Assembly: GCA_014529385.2 (NCBI GenBank)
Contig: CM043971.1
Location: 53,665,209-53,729,208, forward strand
From: Adiantum capillus-veneris
Lineage: Eukaryota; Streptophyta; Polypodiopsida; Polypodiales; Pteridaceae
Reading direction: 5' to 3'
Length of the DNA: 64,000 bases
Part shown: positions 1 to 11,865 of the stretch, piece after piece
How positions within the stretch are numbered: the stretch's first letter is position 1
Layout: every line of letters begins with the position of its first letter
Made by a program: the position numbers and the translations under genes
The notes under the pieces: generated by a model
Databases searched by the model: none
What the model was told of the DNA's origin: nothing
Seen by the model: only the letters and a program-made list of their open reading frames with translations

Positions 1-548
1 CAAGCTGCACCAAAAAATGTTCATTTTGATGAAAAAGTTAATACTCGCTATTATTTTACTTTTTTACCAAAATGGAAAAAATTTCTAACTTTGCCATCAT
101 AGACCCAAAGTACATGTTGTAATAAGTCCACAAGCCAAGTTTGAACAAATTTGGAGCTCAAAATCTCAAAATTTCTTTACATCTACTGTTTCAAAGACCT
201 AAAGCCTAAATCTGGCACTATTTTTACCCTGTGCACCCAAATGAGCCCATATTTCACTTAGAGTATGTATTTGGTATATACTTCAAGCCTATAAAGTCAA
301 GTTTGCAAAAAGTTAAAAAAATTACTCAGCTATAAATAATCACGATTATTTACTTTTGTTGCAATTTTTTGTTTGGACTTCATAATTTTGCTCTTTACAT
401 GTTTTTATGCATCTATGCATGTTCAAAAAATGATTTGAAGCAAATTGGACTAAATTTATCAGCATTTTTTACTAAAGGACATTTCAAAGAAGAATCTGCC
501 AAATTTGCTAATTTTGACACTCTGTTCACTTAACAGGAGCCATGCAAG

Positions 549-3500
549 TTGCAGAGAGGGCCAAGAAGAAGCTCTCGCAAAAGGAGAAGCTGCAAGAGCT
601 ACCTCCATACCAACTGGACCCCAGTTCAGTCAAAACTGCTAAAGCGACCTACCTGTCGAAAGAATAGCTTGAAGAGCATAACACAACAATGTTCACAGGT
701 AGATTCAAGAGCGAAGAAGGACATGAAGTAGAACTGCAACTTCTACCAAAAGAAGTTTATGATGTCGCCACAAAGCCTGATACAAAAGAAGCTAATAGAA
801 GGCTTGGGCTCAGAGACTTTTATGAACAAGAGCCATGTGGAGTGGATTTCCACAAAGCTTATGAGCTCTTGTCCACGATCACACGATCAAAGAAGATGGA
901 ACCATCCAAATCTCCGACCAACAAGGCAACAAAGTCGAAGTGGTGATTACAAAAGAGATAGTGGCAGAAGCTCTACAACTGCCAACAGAAGGAATGACAA
1001 TGAGGGCAAGAGATAGAAAGTCGGCAGGAACTTTCACCAAGGAAACCACAGCTGCGACATTTGCCGACCTCATCCAAAAAATAGGTGGAAGAGCCTGCAA
1101 GATTGTATCATCAGCACTTTCACTTCCTCGCCAAGAGATCGTCAAGGTATACAACACCCAATCATGCGGTTGTCACAACCTTTACACAAGTTCTCAAGTC
1201 AACGACCAGGAAACCAATTGACCACGCACAATACGTGTTGTCCACATTGAAAGAGACAAAGAAAGAGGGAAAAATAACATATCTGGGAGCACCAGAGGTT
1301 CTAACCCGAATTGCCTACCATGCTATCAACGGCTGACAACTTGCCACCTGCCCAAGATCAAAACACTTGGATTGTGTCCACACAACCATCCCCTTGAGCT
1401 ACAAGATCTACCAAGAGAACATACAAGTCTGCTGAGAGCTCGCCAGAATGACATAGCAGTGAAAGCTCAAACAATGAGGGAAAAAGTGTTCGACGAGAAG
1501 AGATGAAAAGAAAAGCCGTGCCAGCACATCAGGAGGAGCCGCAACAAAAACAGGCCAGGCTTGAAAGAGAAAAGTATTCCTATGAATGCAGCCGCCAAGC
1601 ACAAGGCAAGGACCCGGCCAAGTGGGTACCCATTGAATTGAAAGAACCAAGAACAAAGCACCATGCTAGGAAACAGGCAAAAGATCCCACTGAGTTATTG
1701 GAAAAAATGTATCAAGAAGCAGAAGCTTTGAACCTGAAAGAAGCCCAAGAAGCGGAATGGAAAGCTAAAGAGGCGGCGGACCAGCAAAAACAAGCCAAAG
1801 AAGCAACCGCACAAGGAGAAGCATCGCATGAACAAGGTGACATGCCTCCCCGACCTTCTTCACCTGCTTTAGAACAACATGATCACCCCATACCGAGCCC
1901 ACCACCATCACCAACAGATAAAGACATAAAAGAGACAGAGCCTGAACAAAGAGAAGCAGCTGAATCTGCACAATAGGCAGCTACTACACAAGGCAACACA
2001 AAGAGCAGGAGCCAGAGCCGGAAAGGGCAGCGAGTCCAGCACCAAAGGACACCACAAAGTTTGAACAAACAAGAGAACAAGATTCCAAAAAAACCCCTTC
2101 TACCTCTACACAGCAAGAAAAGACCGAGGAATCCATGAAGCCTCAGGATGAAAAAGCAGAAAAAGGCCAGCCACCAGTCGCCACAACGCAGCCGAGAGAG
2201 ACACAAGAGACTGTCGAGACATCTAGGCAGCTAGCAAGAAATGAAGATTGGAAATCAAATGATGAGGTAATCCTGCAAGTCAACGAATATGCAAGGCAAA
2301 TGCAGGACATGATGGAAAGACTCCGATCAATAGCACTTAGCCGCAACACAAAGGCTAAAGAACTAGAGATGGTGATTGACGCTCTCCAAGGGGAGTTAGA
2401 CGACAGATTAAATGTCATCATCGATCTACAAAAGCAAGTGCAGGAAATGAAAGCTGAAGATGAACAACATTAGCTAGCAAGGGATAAATAGCAGAAGGAA
2501 ATGGAGGAGCTCGGTGACCTACTTACGAAGTTGTGAGATGCTTGCAAAGCCAAAGATGAACATCTGGCAGAAGTTACCAACGAACTTCTAACTACAACTC
2601 TATCAGTTCAGAAAATTCAAGTACAATTAGATGTTAGTGAACGCCTCCTTGCAATACTCAAAGCTGAGAATAAATAATCAGGCAACTTTTTTACGGCAAA
2701 TACGAGAAAATCCCGCAATGGCCTCGATCAAAGGAACAGACGAAGTCTACAAAGCATTAGAAAAAAATAACAAGGACCTCGAGATAGAGCTTAAACTGGA
2801 GGAGCCTCAACACAGAGACCTGGTTTTGATGCGGGTGCAATGAGAAGAAGAGCTGCTAAAAGAAATAGCTGAGCTTAAAAGAATCAACCAGCTGTTGAGA
2901 GATGGACGGCCAGCAACTCAAGAAGAGGCGGGAACTTCAGAACATCCATAGATAGATATCCCCTCAGTTTCTTTTGCTGAAATGGAAACACAGCCAACAA
3001 AAGGGCTAGGTGCGAGGATGAATTCCATGTACAAATAACAAAAACTGATATAGTGCCAATGGTCCAGCTGTCAAAAGCTGAGAAAGATGCAATGAAAGAA
3101 AAGATTACACAAGAGGTATATGAGCAGTGGAAAGCAGTGATGGATTGGGAGTTGAGAGTTCTCCACTCTGTCAATGTTACACAACTCGCTCCCAATCAAA
3201 TCAATGCGCAATGGCATCAACAATCCCTGCCATATCCTTTGATAAAAGTGGAGTTGCTCCAAGTCAAAGAGAGGCTTTACAAAGACATGCAAGAAGAAGG
3301 CGCAGATCAAGACCACCCAACCTGGAGGTTGAGCTGGTTGAACAAGAATCCAAGGTATTTGATTTTGTTCACAAGAGCACCTGCGGCACTTCAGAAGGAT
3401 CCCACTTTTTGTCATGTACCAAGAGTAAGGACCTGGCAAGCACATGAGGCAATAACAAAGAAGCGGCCAGGTAACCTGGCAAGCACATGAGGCAATGACA

Positions 3501-3980
3501 AAGAAGCGGCCAACCTGGCTGAACTACCCAAGGTTGCCTGCTCTAGAAAAAGGACCACCAGCAGAAGAATACATGGTGAAAACCCTAACAGGCCCCATGT
3601 CATTCTTCAAAAGTCTTCCGGATCTATCATGTGTAATGCTATATAAAATCTGCCGAATGCTGCTCACCTGCATCAAAGTATTTCATGAGCAAGAGCAAGC
3701 AGGCGCCTCGTGGATGTCATTCCTCGAAGGTAATAAAGGTTTATGCTATGATCTCAGTGGCCAACGTGGCCAACCTTCCGAAGAAGTCCTCTATGGCTTC
3801 TACGCCAGATGTATGTTCTTACCTTCTCACAATATATTGGTGTTTGAGAAAGCGTTCTACACAGGGTTCTTCACTTGGCGAACGAAGTTTACTGAGCCAG
3901 TGATCAACAACCTGACATCGAGATTTGTAGGCTACTTAGTAGTGGAGCTTAAAAACAGAGTCACAATGCAGTTTTTGTAG
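549..3980 (+). pseudogene. Decayed gag-like, coiled-coil protein region of an LTR retroelement
   Basis: Successive open stretches at about 689-946, 940-1221, 1503-1976, 2135-2473, 3053-3490 and 3495-3980 fall in different frames, and the sense of the protein passes from one to the next through stops and frameshifts, so I read one broken coding region. The first part is basic. The middle (1503-2473) is rich in Lys, Glu, Gln and Pro and is followed by a long Glu/Lys/Leu stretch that looks like a coiled coil (2240-2470). The last part (3495-3980) is globular-looking and aromatic-rich. No protease, integrase or reverse transcriptase is visible. A 43-bp tandem duplication at 3431-3516 shifts the frame. 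The region runs into a polypurine tract and LTR start, which is why I assign it to a retroelement. It could be a non-autonomous, gag-only element; I do not recognise the family. Confidence 0.45.
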
Positions 3981-4065
3981 GTGCTAGATAAAGAGAGAAA
4001 GCTCAGATATGAAAAGACCCTAAATGCGCTTAAAGATCGCCTCGCCAGTCGAGGGACGACACAAG

Positions 4066-4080
4066 CGAGGAGGGGGGGAA
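4066..4080 (+). promoter_or_regulatory. Polypurine tract before a 3' LTR
   Basis: A purine run with eight consecutive G residues stands immediately before a TGTTAGC start. This is the usual arrangement of the plus-strand primer next to a 3' LTR. It follows the gag-like region directly. Confidence 0.5.
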
Positions 4081-4922
4081 TGTTAGCAGCAAGCTAACTC
4101 GGATACCATTTTTCGGAGCTCTTATTGTAAAAACACTTATTATTTTTGATAAATCGGGAATATTGTAGCTCCTATTTTTTGGATAAACCTTGTAATAGAT
4201 GAGCTGGGGCTACAAGCTCAACCTGTCATTACCTATCTTTAGTTAGAGCTCCCAAATTATCAGTTTTGACCACCAAAAATCTTGGCTAAGGTAAAAAGCC
4301 AATTTTTGTAAGTTATTATTAAGTTTTGGATAATGAAATGCACAATGTGAGCTAACAGTGCTCACTTCTCTCCTTCTCGCGCTTCCTACTCCCTCCCCAG
4401 TTGTCACATTGCAGTCGCGTTTGTTGCATTGCAACCGTAGGTAAGAGCTCTACGCATTGACATAAACACATCACGGTATTTCGTAGCTTTTGGCGTTGCT
4501 GACCCGCGGCTAATTTCATCATAAGTAGAAATTTACACTTCAAAATCAAAAATTAAGCATAGGCGGGGTATTGGGGCATCATTTCTAAGCATTTAGGTGC
4601 ATTCTAGGTCAAAAACGATTAGGTTAAAAATCCACTGCTGTTAATAATTGCGATTTTGGCACTTGACCTAAAGTGGGATTTGAAACCATAAGCATGTGTG
4701 CTTATGTCTTATATACATGTCCTAGAAGTTTCATTATCTTTGGATGTCATTTGATGTTGTAACGGATGTGATTTGTTTGTCGTTGAACGATTGGCTTTTG
4801 GTGATTTCATTCACTTGAGTGTAGCTTGAGTCAGATGCGAGTTGTTTGTTGTTTTCCAGGAGATTGACAACCTCTTGCAGCCTCTATGCACTAGTCAAGT
4901 CAGCTTCGTCCCATGTATTGAC
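4081..4922 (+). repeat. Probable 3' LTR (right edge uncertain)
   Basis: The segment starts with TG right after a polypurine tract, and its first 18 bases contain a small inverted repeat (TTAGC/GCTAA). A possible CA end lies near 4922, but I cannot prove the edge because the matching 5' LTR would lie left of the window. Confidence 0.35.
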
Positions 4923-4929
4923 AATTTAA

Positions 4930-6290
4930 TCATGGTTCTCGCTAAATCTGCAATAAGATAGGAGTGAGGTTAGACACCCGTCCCACACACACACTCTCTC
5001 TCTCTCTAGGGGCTGGAAAAACATGAAAGCCCAACTAGGCTAGTGAAGTTAATACCCAATTATAATACTTTACAGAACCTTTACTTTAGAAGCTAATAAC
5101 ATCATGGTACATGGCTTCAATGTACTTACCACATCTATGTGTCCCAAAACTTTTTCTTCTTAACACGATGGACCGAGTGGCTCATGCTTGTCATGCTTGG
5201 GAGTGGGTGCTGCAAGCTTTGCCTTGGGAGCAGACCAAGCGCTTACTGCGACCACCACTTTGCATGTAAGAGCTCTCCTCTGTAGTGGCGCTACGTTTGT
5301 GCCAAACTGAGCCGATGAAAACGAAGGAAAATGAGGACCTAATGCAAGAAAACAAAGAGCTAAGAAAGCAATAGAAGAGCCCTCCACCACCATGAAGGTG
5401 GCAACCACTACAACAACACAACCACAACAACAACCATACAGGAGGTACCACCTTGGCAAGAGCAAGAAAGAGAAGTCAAGTCAAAACATATGCTCTATGC
5501 TTCTACACTGACACTGAGGAAATAACTCAACCATTGAAAACCCAAGATATCCGATCAAAGCCAAAATAAAAAGACAAAGGGTAAACTAGGAGGCAAACAA
5601 CCCATTTGTGTGTCAGTACGAGCTTCCACCAACACAACAAGGTATCATGACAGGAGATTTCATGGAGATCATGCAACCTATATTGTTCTATCAGCATGCA
5701 AGAGAGGATGGAGCTTGAAAAGAAAATTCGTAGCTCCTTTACTTCCCAGGGATTTTGACTACACCTTGTGACAATAATGTTTTGATGTTGGAGCAGTGTT
5801 ATAGGGTAATTACAAAAATCTTGGACTTTTGTGTGCATTTCTACTTAAAACATTTGAGGGTTCTACAAACCCTACTCACAAGGTTGAATGATATTACTTG
5901 GGAGTTCTTGAAGTGAAAGAGTTCATAATTATAGCACACTCTCTTGTGCTCTTGTAATAACACAACAAGATTGAACATTTCATTTAAAAACATAACAACA
6001 ATGAAAGAATTGTTGTTCTCCTTGTGTCGACCTCAAAATAAGTCAAATATGTGTGTGTGTGTGTGTGTGTGTACACACAAACACAAGAACATGTACCAAA
6101 CATAAATGCAAGAGATTTGGGTTGTTTCTCTATGTGTAGAGTATTTCCCTTCAATTGACAATCAAAACTGCACTGGCCAATGCAACTGTAGACATAGTTG
6201 GAACCCACCTTGCAAGGGTCTTCTTATATATATACACGCACCAGGCTCCAAGCTTTCAATAATGAGCATGATGGCTGAAACTCTGCCGTT
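4930..6290. other. Non-coding stretch, no gene seen
   Basis: It contains short CA/CT runs near 4990-5008 and a GT run at about 6050-6073. Open frames here are short, overlap on both strands and match nothing I know. Confidence 0.5.
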
Positions 6291-6291
6291 G

Positions 6292-6429
<138 letters not shown>

Positions 6430-6675
6430 TCTCTACCTTGCAAAGCCCAAAATAGTGCCGTGTGGAAACTTCCTACTGAACTCCCGAGTCCAGGATCCTT
6501 TAATAATTAATTAACCCACTACCATCGTTGAACTCATAAGCCAGGACCATAGAATCCACAAAACTTCTAGAACCTACCATTTGACCAAGTCCATCGGCTC
6601 TATCTTGCATTGGAGTATGTCCATACCCTCTGTCTGACCAATCCCTACTACCATCAAATTATTTGGATTGACATG

Positions 6676-6678
<3 letters not shown>

Positions 6679-6719
<41 letters not shown>

Positions 6720-6802
6720 GCACAATAGAGGTGGGTACTTAGCACCCACTTCTACTTGCTAGAGGTAGAGAGAGAGAGATGAGATAGAGAGAGAGAAGGA
6801 GG
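6679..6802. repeat. Microsatellite hairpin 2: (CT)20, 19-20-base stem, (GA)n
   Basis: About 20 CT repeats precede an imperfect stem beginning CTAGCA, with inner arms GTGGGT/ACCCAC around a 7-base loop, followed by GA-rich sequence. The outer microsatellite arms are complementary and extend the palindrome. The AGCACAA start after the CT run is shared with hairpin 1. Confidence 0.6.
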
Positions 6803-6812
6803 CCTACAATTT

Positions 6813-7394
6813 TTCCATGTCTATGTATGGAGCACGAGCATGGGGCGTAAAGTGAATTCCATTCTTGATAAAGTATTCAGACTGCAGCGTGCAAGGATGG
6901 CAGGGGTTTTGTCACAAGAGCACTATGTCAAATGGCATTAGACGCTCTATAAAAAAACAATCTTGTTCAAGAATCTGAGTCAGTTTTGGAGAGGCTTTCC
7001 ACAATTCGGCCCCACAAACACTCTTATCATTTATGACAGTAAATATAAGGTGTTGCAAAACCCCGAGGGAACTTGGCTCGTCCTTCCAAAGATGGAGGAC
7101 CAGAGTCTTGAAGAGCGAAAATCTTGTCTGGTAGACAAATTGGCTCCTTGGCTGTTTTTATGTCTACATGTGGAAGACCGTTCTACATATACGGCCATCA
7201 ATGCATATGATAGCCGCCTAGACTGGTTTTTGGATGCAGTTGTCGAGAAGTTGGAAGCCGAACAATTGCAGGGAAAAATGCGTCAAAGACAAGCGGAGGA
7301 CCTGCGTCGATATACAAAGGACATTGTTGAAGAAGCAGCAAGGGAGGATATGAGTAAGGAGAGAGTCCCAAATCAAAGAAAAAACAACCCTTAA
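6813..7394 (+). pseudogene. Broken FCP1/NIF-type HAD phosphatase C-terminal fragment
   Basis: One frame from about 6813 to 7394 resembles the C-terminal half of plant FCP1-like (NLI-interacting factor) phosphatase domains: a WSQEH-like stretch, a Lys-rich linker, LFKNLSQFW, then TNTLIIYDSKYKVLQNPEGT and a later WLFLCLH helix. Family members usually read IDDS where this reads IYDS, so a conserved Asp is replaced by Tyr. An in-frame TAG at 6939-6941 interrupts it just before the linker. The N-terminal half with the DxDxT nucleophile is not visible upstream. No introns are apparent, so it may be a retrocopy fragment. The tail from about 7240 is charged and helical. Identification rests on motif memory. 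Confidence 0.5.
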
Positions 7395-7735
7395 AGTAGT
7401 TCTTGGAGCAACAACTTAGAAAGAGAAAGGAAAATGCAGGAGCCGGAAAATGGTGACACGAGGCCATGAGACTGCCATGCTTTGGAGAGTTGTAATAATC
7501 ACCCATGGCATTGCCATGTAAATGTTTCTTACATTTTGTATAATCTATTTGGTCATGAGCTTGCCATGACCCCAAAAGTTGTACTTATCAGCCACTTTCT
7601 AATCCATTTCAATGTTCATACCTATAAATACTTTCATTTCAGATTGTAGGATCAGATTTTGTAGTACTATATTTTATGTGTATGTACATTGTGTACTGCT
7701 GGCATGTTTCTTGTTCACTTGGCAAGTTAGCAATC

Positions 7736-7957
7736 TATGTATGCTAGTTAGCATAAACGCAATTCTCATTTTCATTACATAACAAACATGGTAGGAGATC
7801 TTCCCTCTAAGAGGCCTTGCAGCTCATACAAGAGGGGACCAAAGCCCTACTTAACACTTCATTCTGTGCATTGTCAAAGACTTGGATGCTAGTTAGTAAT
7901 ATGTGTATGCTAGTTAGCATAAACACAATTCTAATTTTTATTACACAACAAACACTA
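7736..7957 (+). repeat. Dispersed repeat unit, copy 1 (TAG-rich family)
   Basis: A partial unit (7736-7788) is followed by a full one starting GGTAGGAGATCTTCCCTCTA. The same unit recurs in tandem at 24.3-25.45 kb. It carries ATGCTAGTTAGCAT motifs near its end. On the minus strand a short frame ending in ...VPSCMSCKAS is open here and in other copies. Confidence 0.7.
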
Positions 7958-7959
7958 TA

Positions 7960-8240
7960 AGAGGAGTTGTCTATAACCGCTAACATTGCCACAAAAAAAC
8001 AAAGGAAAAAGGAGAGAGAACAAAATTGTGGGTGCGGCAATAACCACAGCTATGGACGCGGTAGTGGTTTCTCAGCAATAAGCACGCTAATAGTCACGGC
8101 AATATACCCGTTGCTATTACCGTGCATGTTGCTGCATTTATTACCGCTACACGCCAATTCAAAAATAAAGGTGCTCATTTGGGCCACCCAATTTTGGGTG
8201 GCCCAAATGAACGCCTTTATTTTTTACCTGCATAAAACAA
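7960..8240. repeat. Hairpin-containing repeat with CACTA-like subterminal motifs
   Basis: Arms at 8175-8191 and 8194-8210 (TCATTTGGGCCACCCAA and its complement) are perfect around a 2-base spacer. The flanks at 8161-8171 and 8214-8224 are also complementary, giving a hairpin of about 64 bases. Upstream, several GCGGTAAT/ATTACCGC-like motifs occur, similar to motifs flanking the CACTA element at 19.45 and 24.1 kb. It may be a MITE or a transposon end. Confidence 0.45.
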
Positions 8241-8782
8241 TGAAACATCAATTGTTTTTTGGAAGAGTATAAAAAATACCAAAGAATTGAAATTGAATTT
8301 ACTTTACCTTGACAATTTAATATGCAGAAGATCAACTATTTAAAAAAGTTACAATAAAGAGTAAATAGTTGTATATACATTGTGCCACATTGGGACTTTG
8401 CAAAACTTTGGACAAAATATCTTTCTATCTAATCCTCCTCTATCTCGCCGTCGTCCAGAGGCACGTATGTTTGATCACTTTGACTCTACATAAACCCAAA
8501 CCAAATTAACCAATTATCAACACCTCAAAACAATTGATACAAAATTACTTATTTAAACTTACCACTTGTAGTGATCCAACCGCCGTGTCGAATTGCTCGT
8601 GAGAGATGTGGTTGTTTTCAAAGAACCATTGCCAATTATCAAATTTTGTATGTCGTCCCGATACTTAACCATCTCTCTGGTTGGTCGAGAGAGAGTGATA
8701 TTTTTCTAAGTTAGCAATAACAATACCAAATCATCAACTACAATCTTTATAATCACTGATCGACGTTATAATTCAATTAATC

Positions 8783-9829
8783 TTACATATTTATCATTCC
8801 AAGCTCCTTTGCCTCCTGAGCCATAGTGCGTAGGAGTTTGTCTTGCACGAGCTCCGCGTTGTTGTCTGTATGATGAGCCCGTCGTAGCTTGATCTCTCTT
8901 TTCTTGAATGGCCCACTCTCACTCCGTGTCTGCCAAGTTGCCACCGCGGTAACTCCTGTCAGGATCTCTAACCTGATTGGTTGTTGCACGCCTCACACTG
9001 GACTGCTTGTTTTTCAGAAATGTCTTTATGTAGCCCTCCAACCATTGTTTTGAAAAACGTTGATCGGGGGCATTTGGAAATCTAGCTACTAACAGAGCGT
9101 CCTCAATGTACCGTGCATGATCGGGCAGTTGGTCTCTAAACTTTATAAAACAGTTCTTATACGTTGAATGTATAAGAATTTGTAGATGGGGTAGAAATCC
9201 CCTGCCATGTGTTGTGCCGAAGTTTACCTCGCCGCCATATTTAACCCTGTAGTAGTATCCATGCGTGTCTGGCAAGGGTGCGTCAGTATCCTCGTCCTCT
9301 ACGTCAAGGATGGCACACTCTGAAAGTGGGGACTCCGTTCCCCTGCCACTACCAAAACATGCAAAACCACAAGATCCGCCACCGCTTCGTCTCTCACGAT
9401 GCTCGCTGTCCTGATACGAGCGTCGACGCTCTTTGCCAGAGAAAGCCCGTCGACGGTGTTCTGGCAAAGCAAGAGTGGAATGGAGTGACATAGGACCCTG
9501 TGATGCCATGGGAGTGGGACCCTGTGATGCAATGGGAGTAGGACCCTCCTGCGATGGAATGGGAATATGATGATAGAAAGGGGCTGTAGATCGAGGTGCC
9601 GTTGGTGCGAGGCTCTGTAGGTAAGGAGTCCCTCCCTGACTCCCCCATGGTGTAGTCTGCGGAGAAATACCATAGGTCGCAAGCTGCTGTGGAGTGTAGC
9701 AACCAAACAAATTCTCTGTCTCTCGGAGGTACTGATCTCATAAAGAGAGAGCCCACTCCCCTGCAGGTCTGGATCTACGCCTGGTGAAGGAACTTGAGAA
9801 GGGTAGGTGTAGGATGGCCATGCTTGCAA
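8783..9829 (-). CDS. Unrecognised protein, possibly transposon accessory; frameshifted
   Basis: A reading frame at 8919-9710 is preceded by a short in-sense stretch (9711-9829) and followed by one (8783-8910), each reached by a frameshift. The first third is low-complexity, rich in Pro, Ser, Thr and Gly, with three tandem SQGPT-like repeats. A middle section has an acidic DVEDEDTD patch. The C-terminal third looks globular (FIKFRDQLPDHARYIEDALL) and ends in a basic stretch. I do not recognise it. The C-terminal part loosely recalls accessory proteins of CACTA-type elements, but that is a weak impression. A TGA at the end of the main frame separates it from the 8783-8910 tail. Confidence 0.3.
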
Positions 9830-9839
9830 ATAACAAAAA

Positions 9840-10825
9840 TAAACCTATGAGACTCATGGTTTAGGGTTAACTAGCCAGAAAAATTCTTTATTTCTTTGCT
9901 TGTTCTCACCAACTCAAGACTCTTGTCCACTGGAGGCGATGTCCACCCTGGGTGGAAGCCCACTTGGATGTGAACCAACCAAAAGAAGAGCCAGCTGGCT
10001 GCTCCCCACCAGTTGGTCTCTCATCTGACATCTACATTACAAAGAGCAATATAAGATTAAGCTTTCCACCCTACTCACTCATCTATAAATATGTACATAA
10101 GTATATTACCACACAAACACGTAGATACATATACATACTAGTAGACCTAAGTAGAGGCTAGTAGTGCCAAAGGTCAAGTGCATCTCTTTAGATATCATCA
10201 CAATCTCAACTATGGTAAAACCAAAAGTACATTGCGGTAATCTATGCATGAGTGGATCAATGACCGCAACGCCATGATTAAAAAAGGACTATACCCAAGA
10301 GGAAGCGTCTAACCTTCGGGTGCTATGCTCCCGTACTTAGTGCCTACATACATGCATAAACAAATATATATGCACACACAAATATATATACATATATCTA
10401 ACATAACAATCGTTTTGAGTAGAGATAAAGAGTTATGGTTGTAAATGTAGCCATCGTTTTGTGTTGTGCGCAGTGCGAGAGTGCTCTTGCTTCTGTAGAG
10501 TGCTATGAAGAAGAGCTTCTTTATTGTGCTTCTTGTGCAGCATCTCTTCACAACAACTCCGTGTTCGAGGGATTACTTTGCCTCCATTCTGAGGTACGAT
10601 ATTGTTAAAAGCTGTCCAGCCTAATGCCTATTTGGTGGAGAGAAAGAGATAGGAAGAGAGATAAAGAGAAAGATAGAGAAGTTAAGGAGAAGAGAGTAGA
10701 AAGTAATTTCCAAGGGTCTGTCGATGTCACGTAAAGAAGGTCTTTTTCATAGCACCCTATAGAAGCACGGATAATACCCGCACTATGCACACCAAAAAAT
10801 GGTTGCTCCGTCTACATCCATTGCT
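9840..10825. other. Non-coding stretch, no gene seen
   Basis: Contains short TA/CA-rich runs at about 10361-10400 and purine-rich sequence near 10640-10690, but nothing that looks like a gene. Confidence 0.5.
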
Positions 10826-10829
10826 CTTT

Positions 10830-11058
10830 ATCTCCCTATTTCTCTATCTTTCTCTCTCTACCTATCTCTTTATGCTGACGGATATCTCTATCTCTCTCTC
10901 CCCCTCTTTCTCCCCACAGATATCTCTAATTCTCTCTCTCCCTCTCCCTCTTTCTTTCCCTATCTCTCTATATCTCCCTCTCTCTCCTCCCCCTCCCTCT
11001 CTCCTCTCTTCTCTATCCCTATCTCTCTCTCTCTCTCTCTCTCCCTCCCTGTTTCCCC

Positions 11059-11115
<57 letters not shown>

Positions 11116-11163
11116 TCTTCTCTATCCCTATCTCTCTTTCTCTTTCTCTCTCCCTATCTTCTC

Positions 11164-11204
<41 letters not shown>

Positions 11205-11255
11205 TTTTTCCCCTATCTCTCTCTTTCCCTCTTTCCCTATGTCTCTCTATTCCTG

Positions 11256-11319
<64 letters not shown>

Positions 11320-11378
11320 TTCTTTCTCTCCCTCTCTCTCTTCTCTCTCTCTCTCTCTCTCCCTCTTTTCCTCTTTCC

Positions 11379-11441
<63 letters not shown>

Positions 11442-11449
11442 TCTATTTA

Positions 11450-11480
<31 letters not shown>

Positions 11481-11572
11481 CTTTATCGACTCTCTCTCTC
11501 CCCCTCTCTACCTCTTTCCCTAACTCTCTCTCTTTACCTCTTTCCCTATCTCTCTCTTTCCCTCTCTCTATT

Positions 11573-11612
<40 letters not shown>

Positions 11613-11658
11613 CTCTCCCTCTCTATCTACTCTCTCTCTCTCTCTCTTTTCCTCTATT

Positions 11659-11701
<43 letters not shown>

Positions 11702-11812
11702 CGTCTTTCCCTATCTCTCTCTTTTCCTCTATTTACTCTCTCTCTCTCTCTCTACCTCTTTCCCTATCTCTCTCTATTCCTCTCTTTCCCTCTCTCTATT
11801 TACTCTTCTTCT

Positions 11813-11863
<51 letters not shown>
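10830..11863. repeat. About 1 kb of CT-rich microsatellite
   Basis: Nearly pure pyrimidine on this strand: (CT)n runs alternate with CCCTATCT, TTTCC and TTTACT variants. The imperfect periodicity suggests an old, internally duplicated tract. A LINE fragment starts at its right edge. Confidence 0.9.
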
Positions 11864-11865
11864 GT

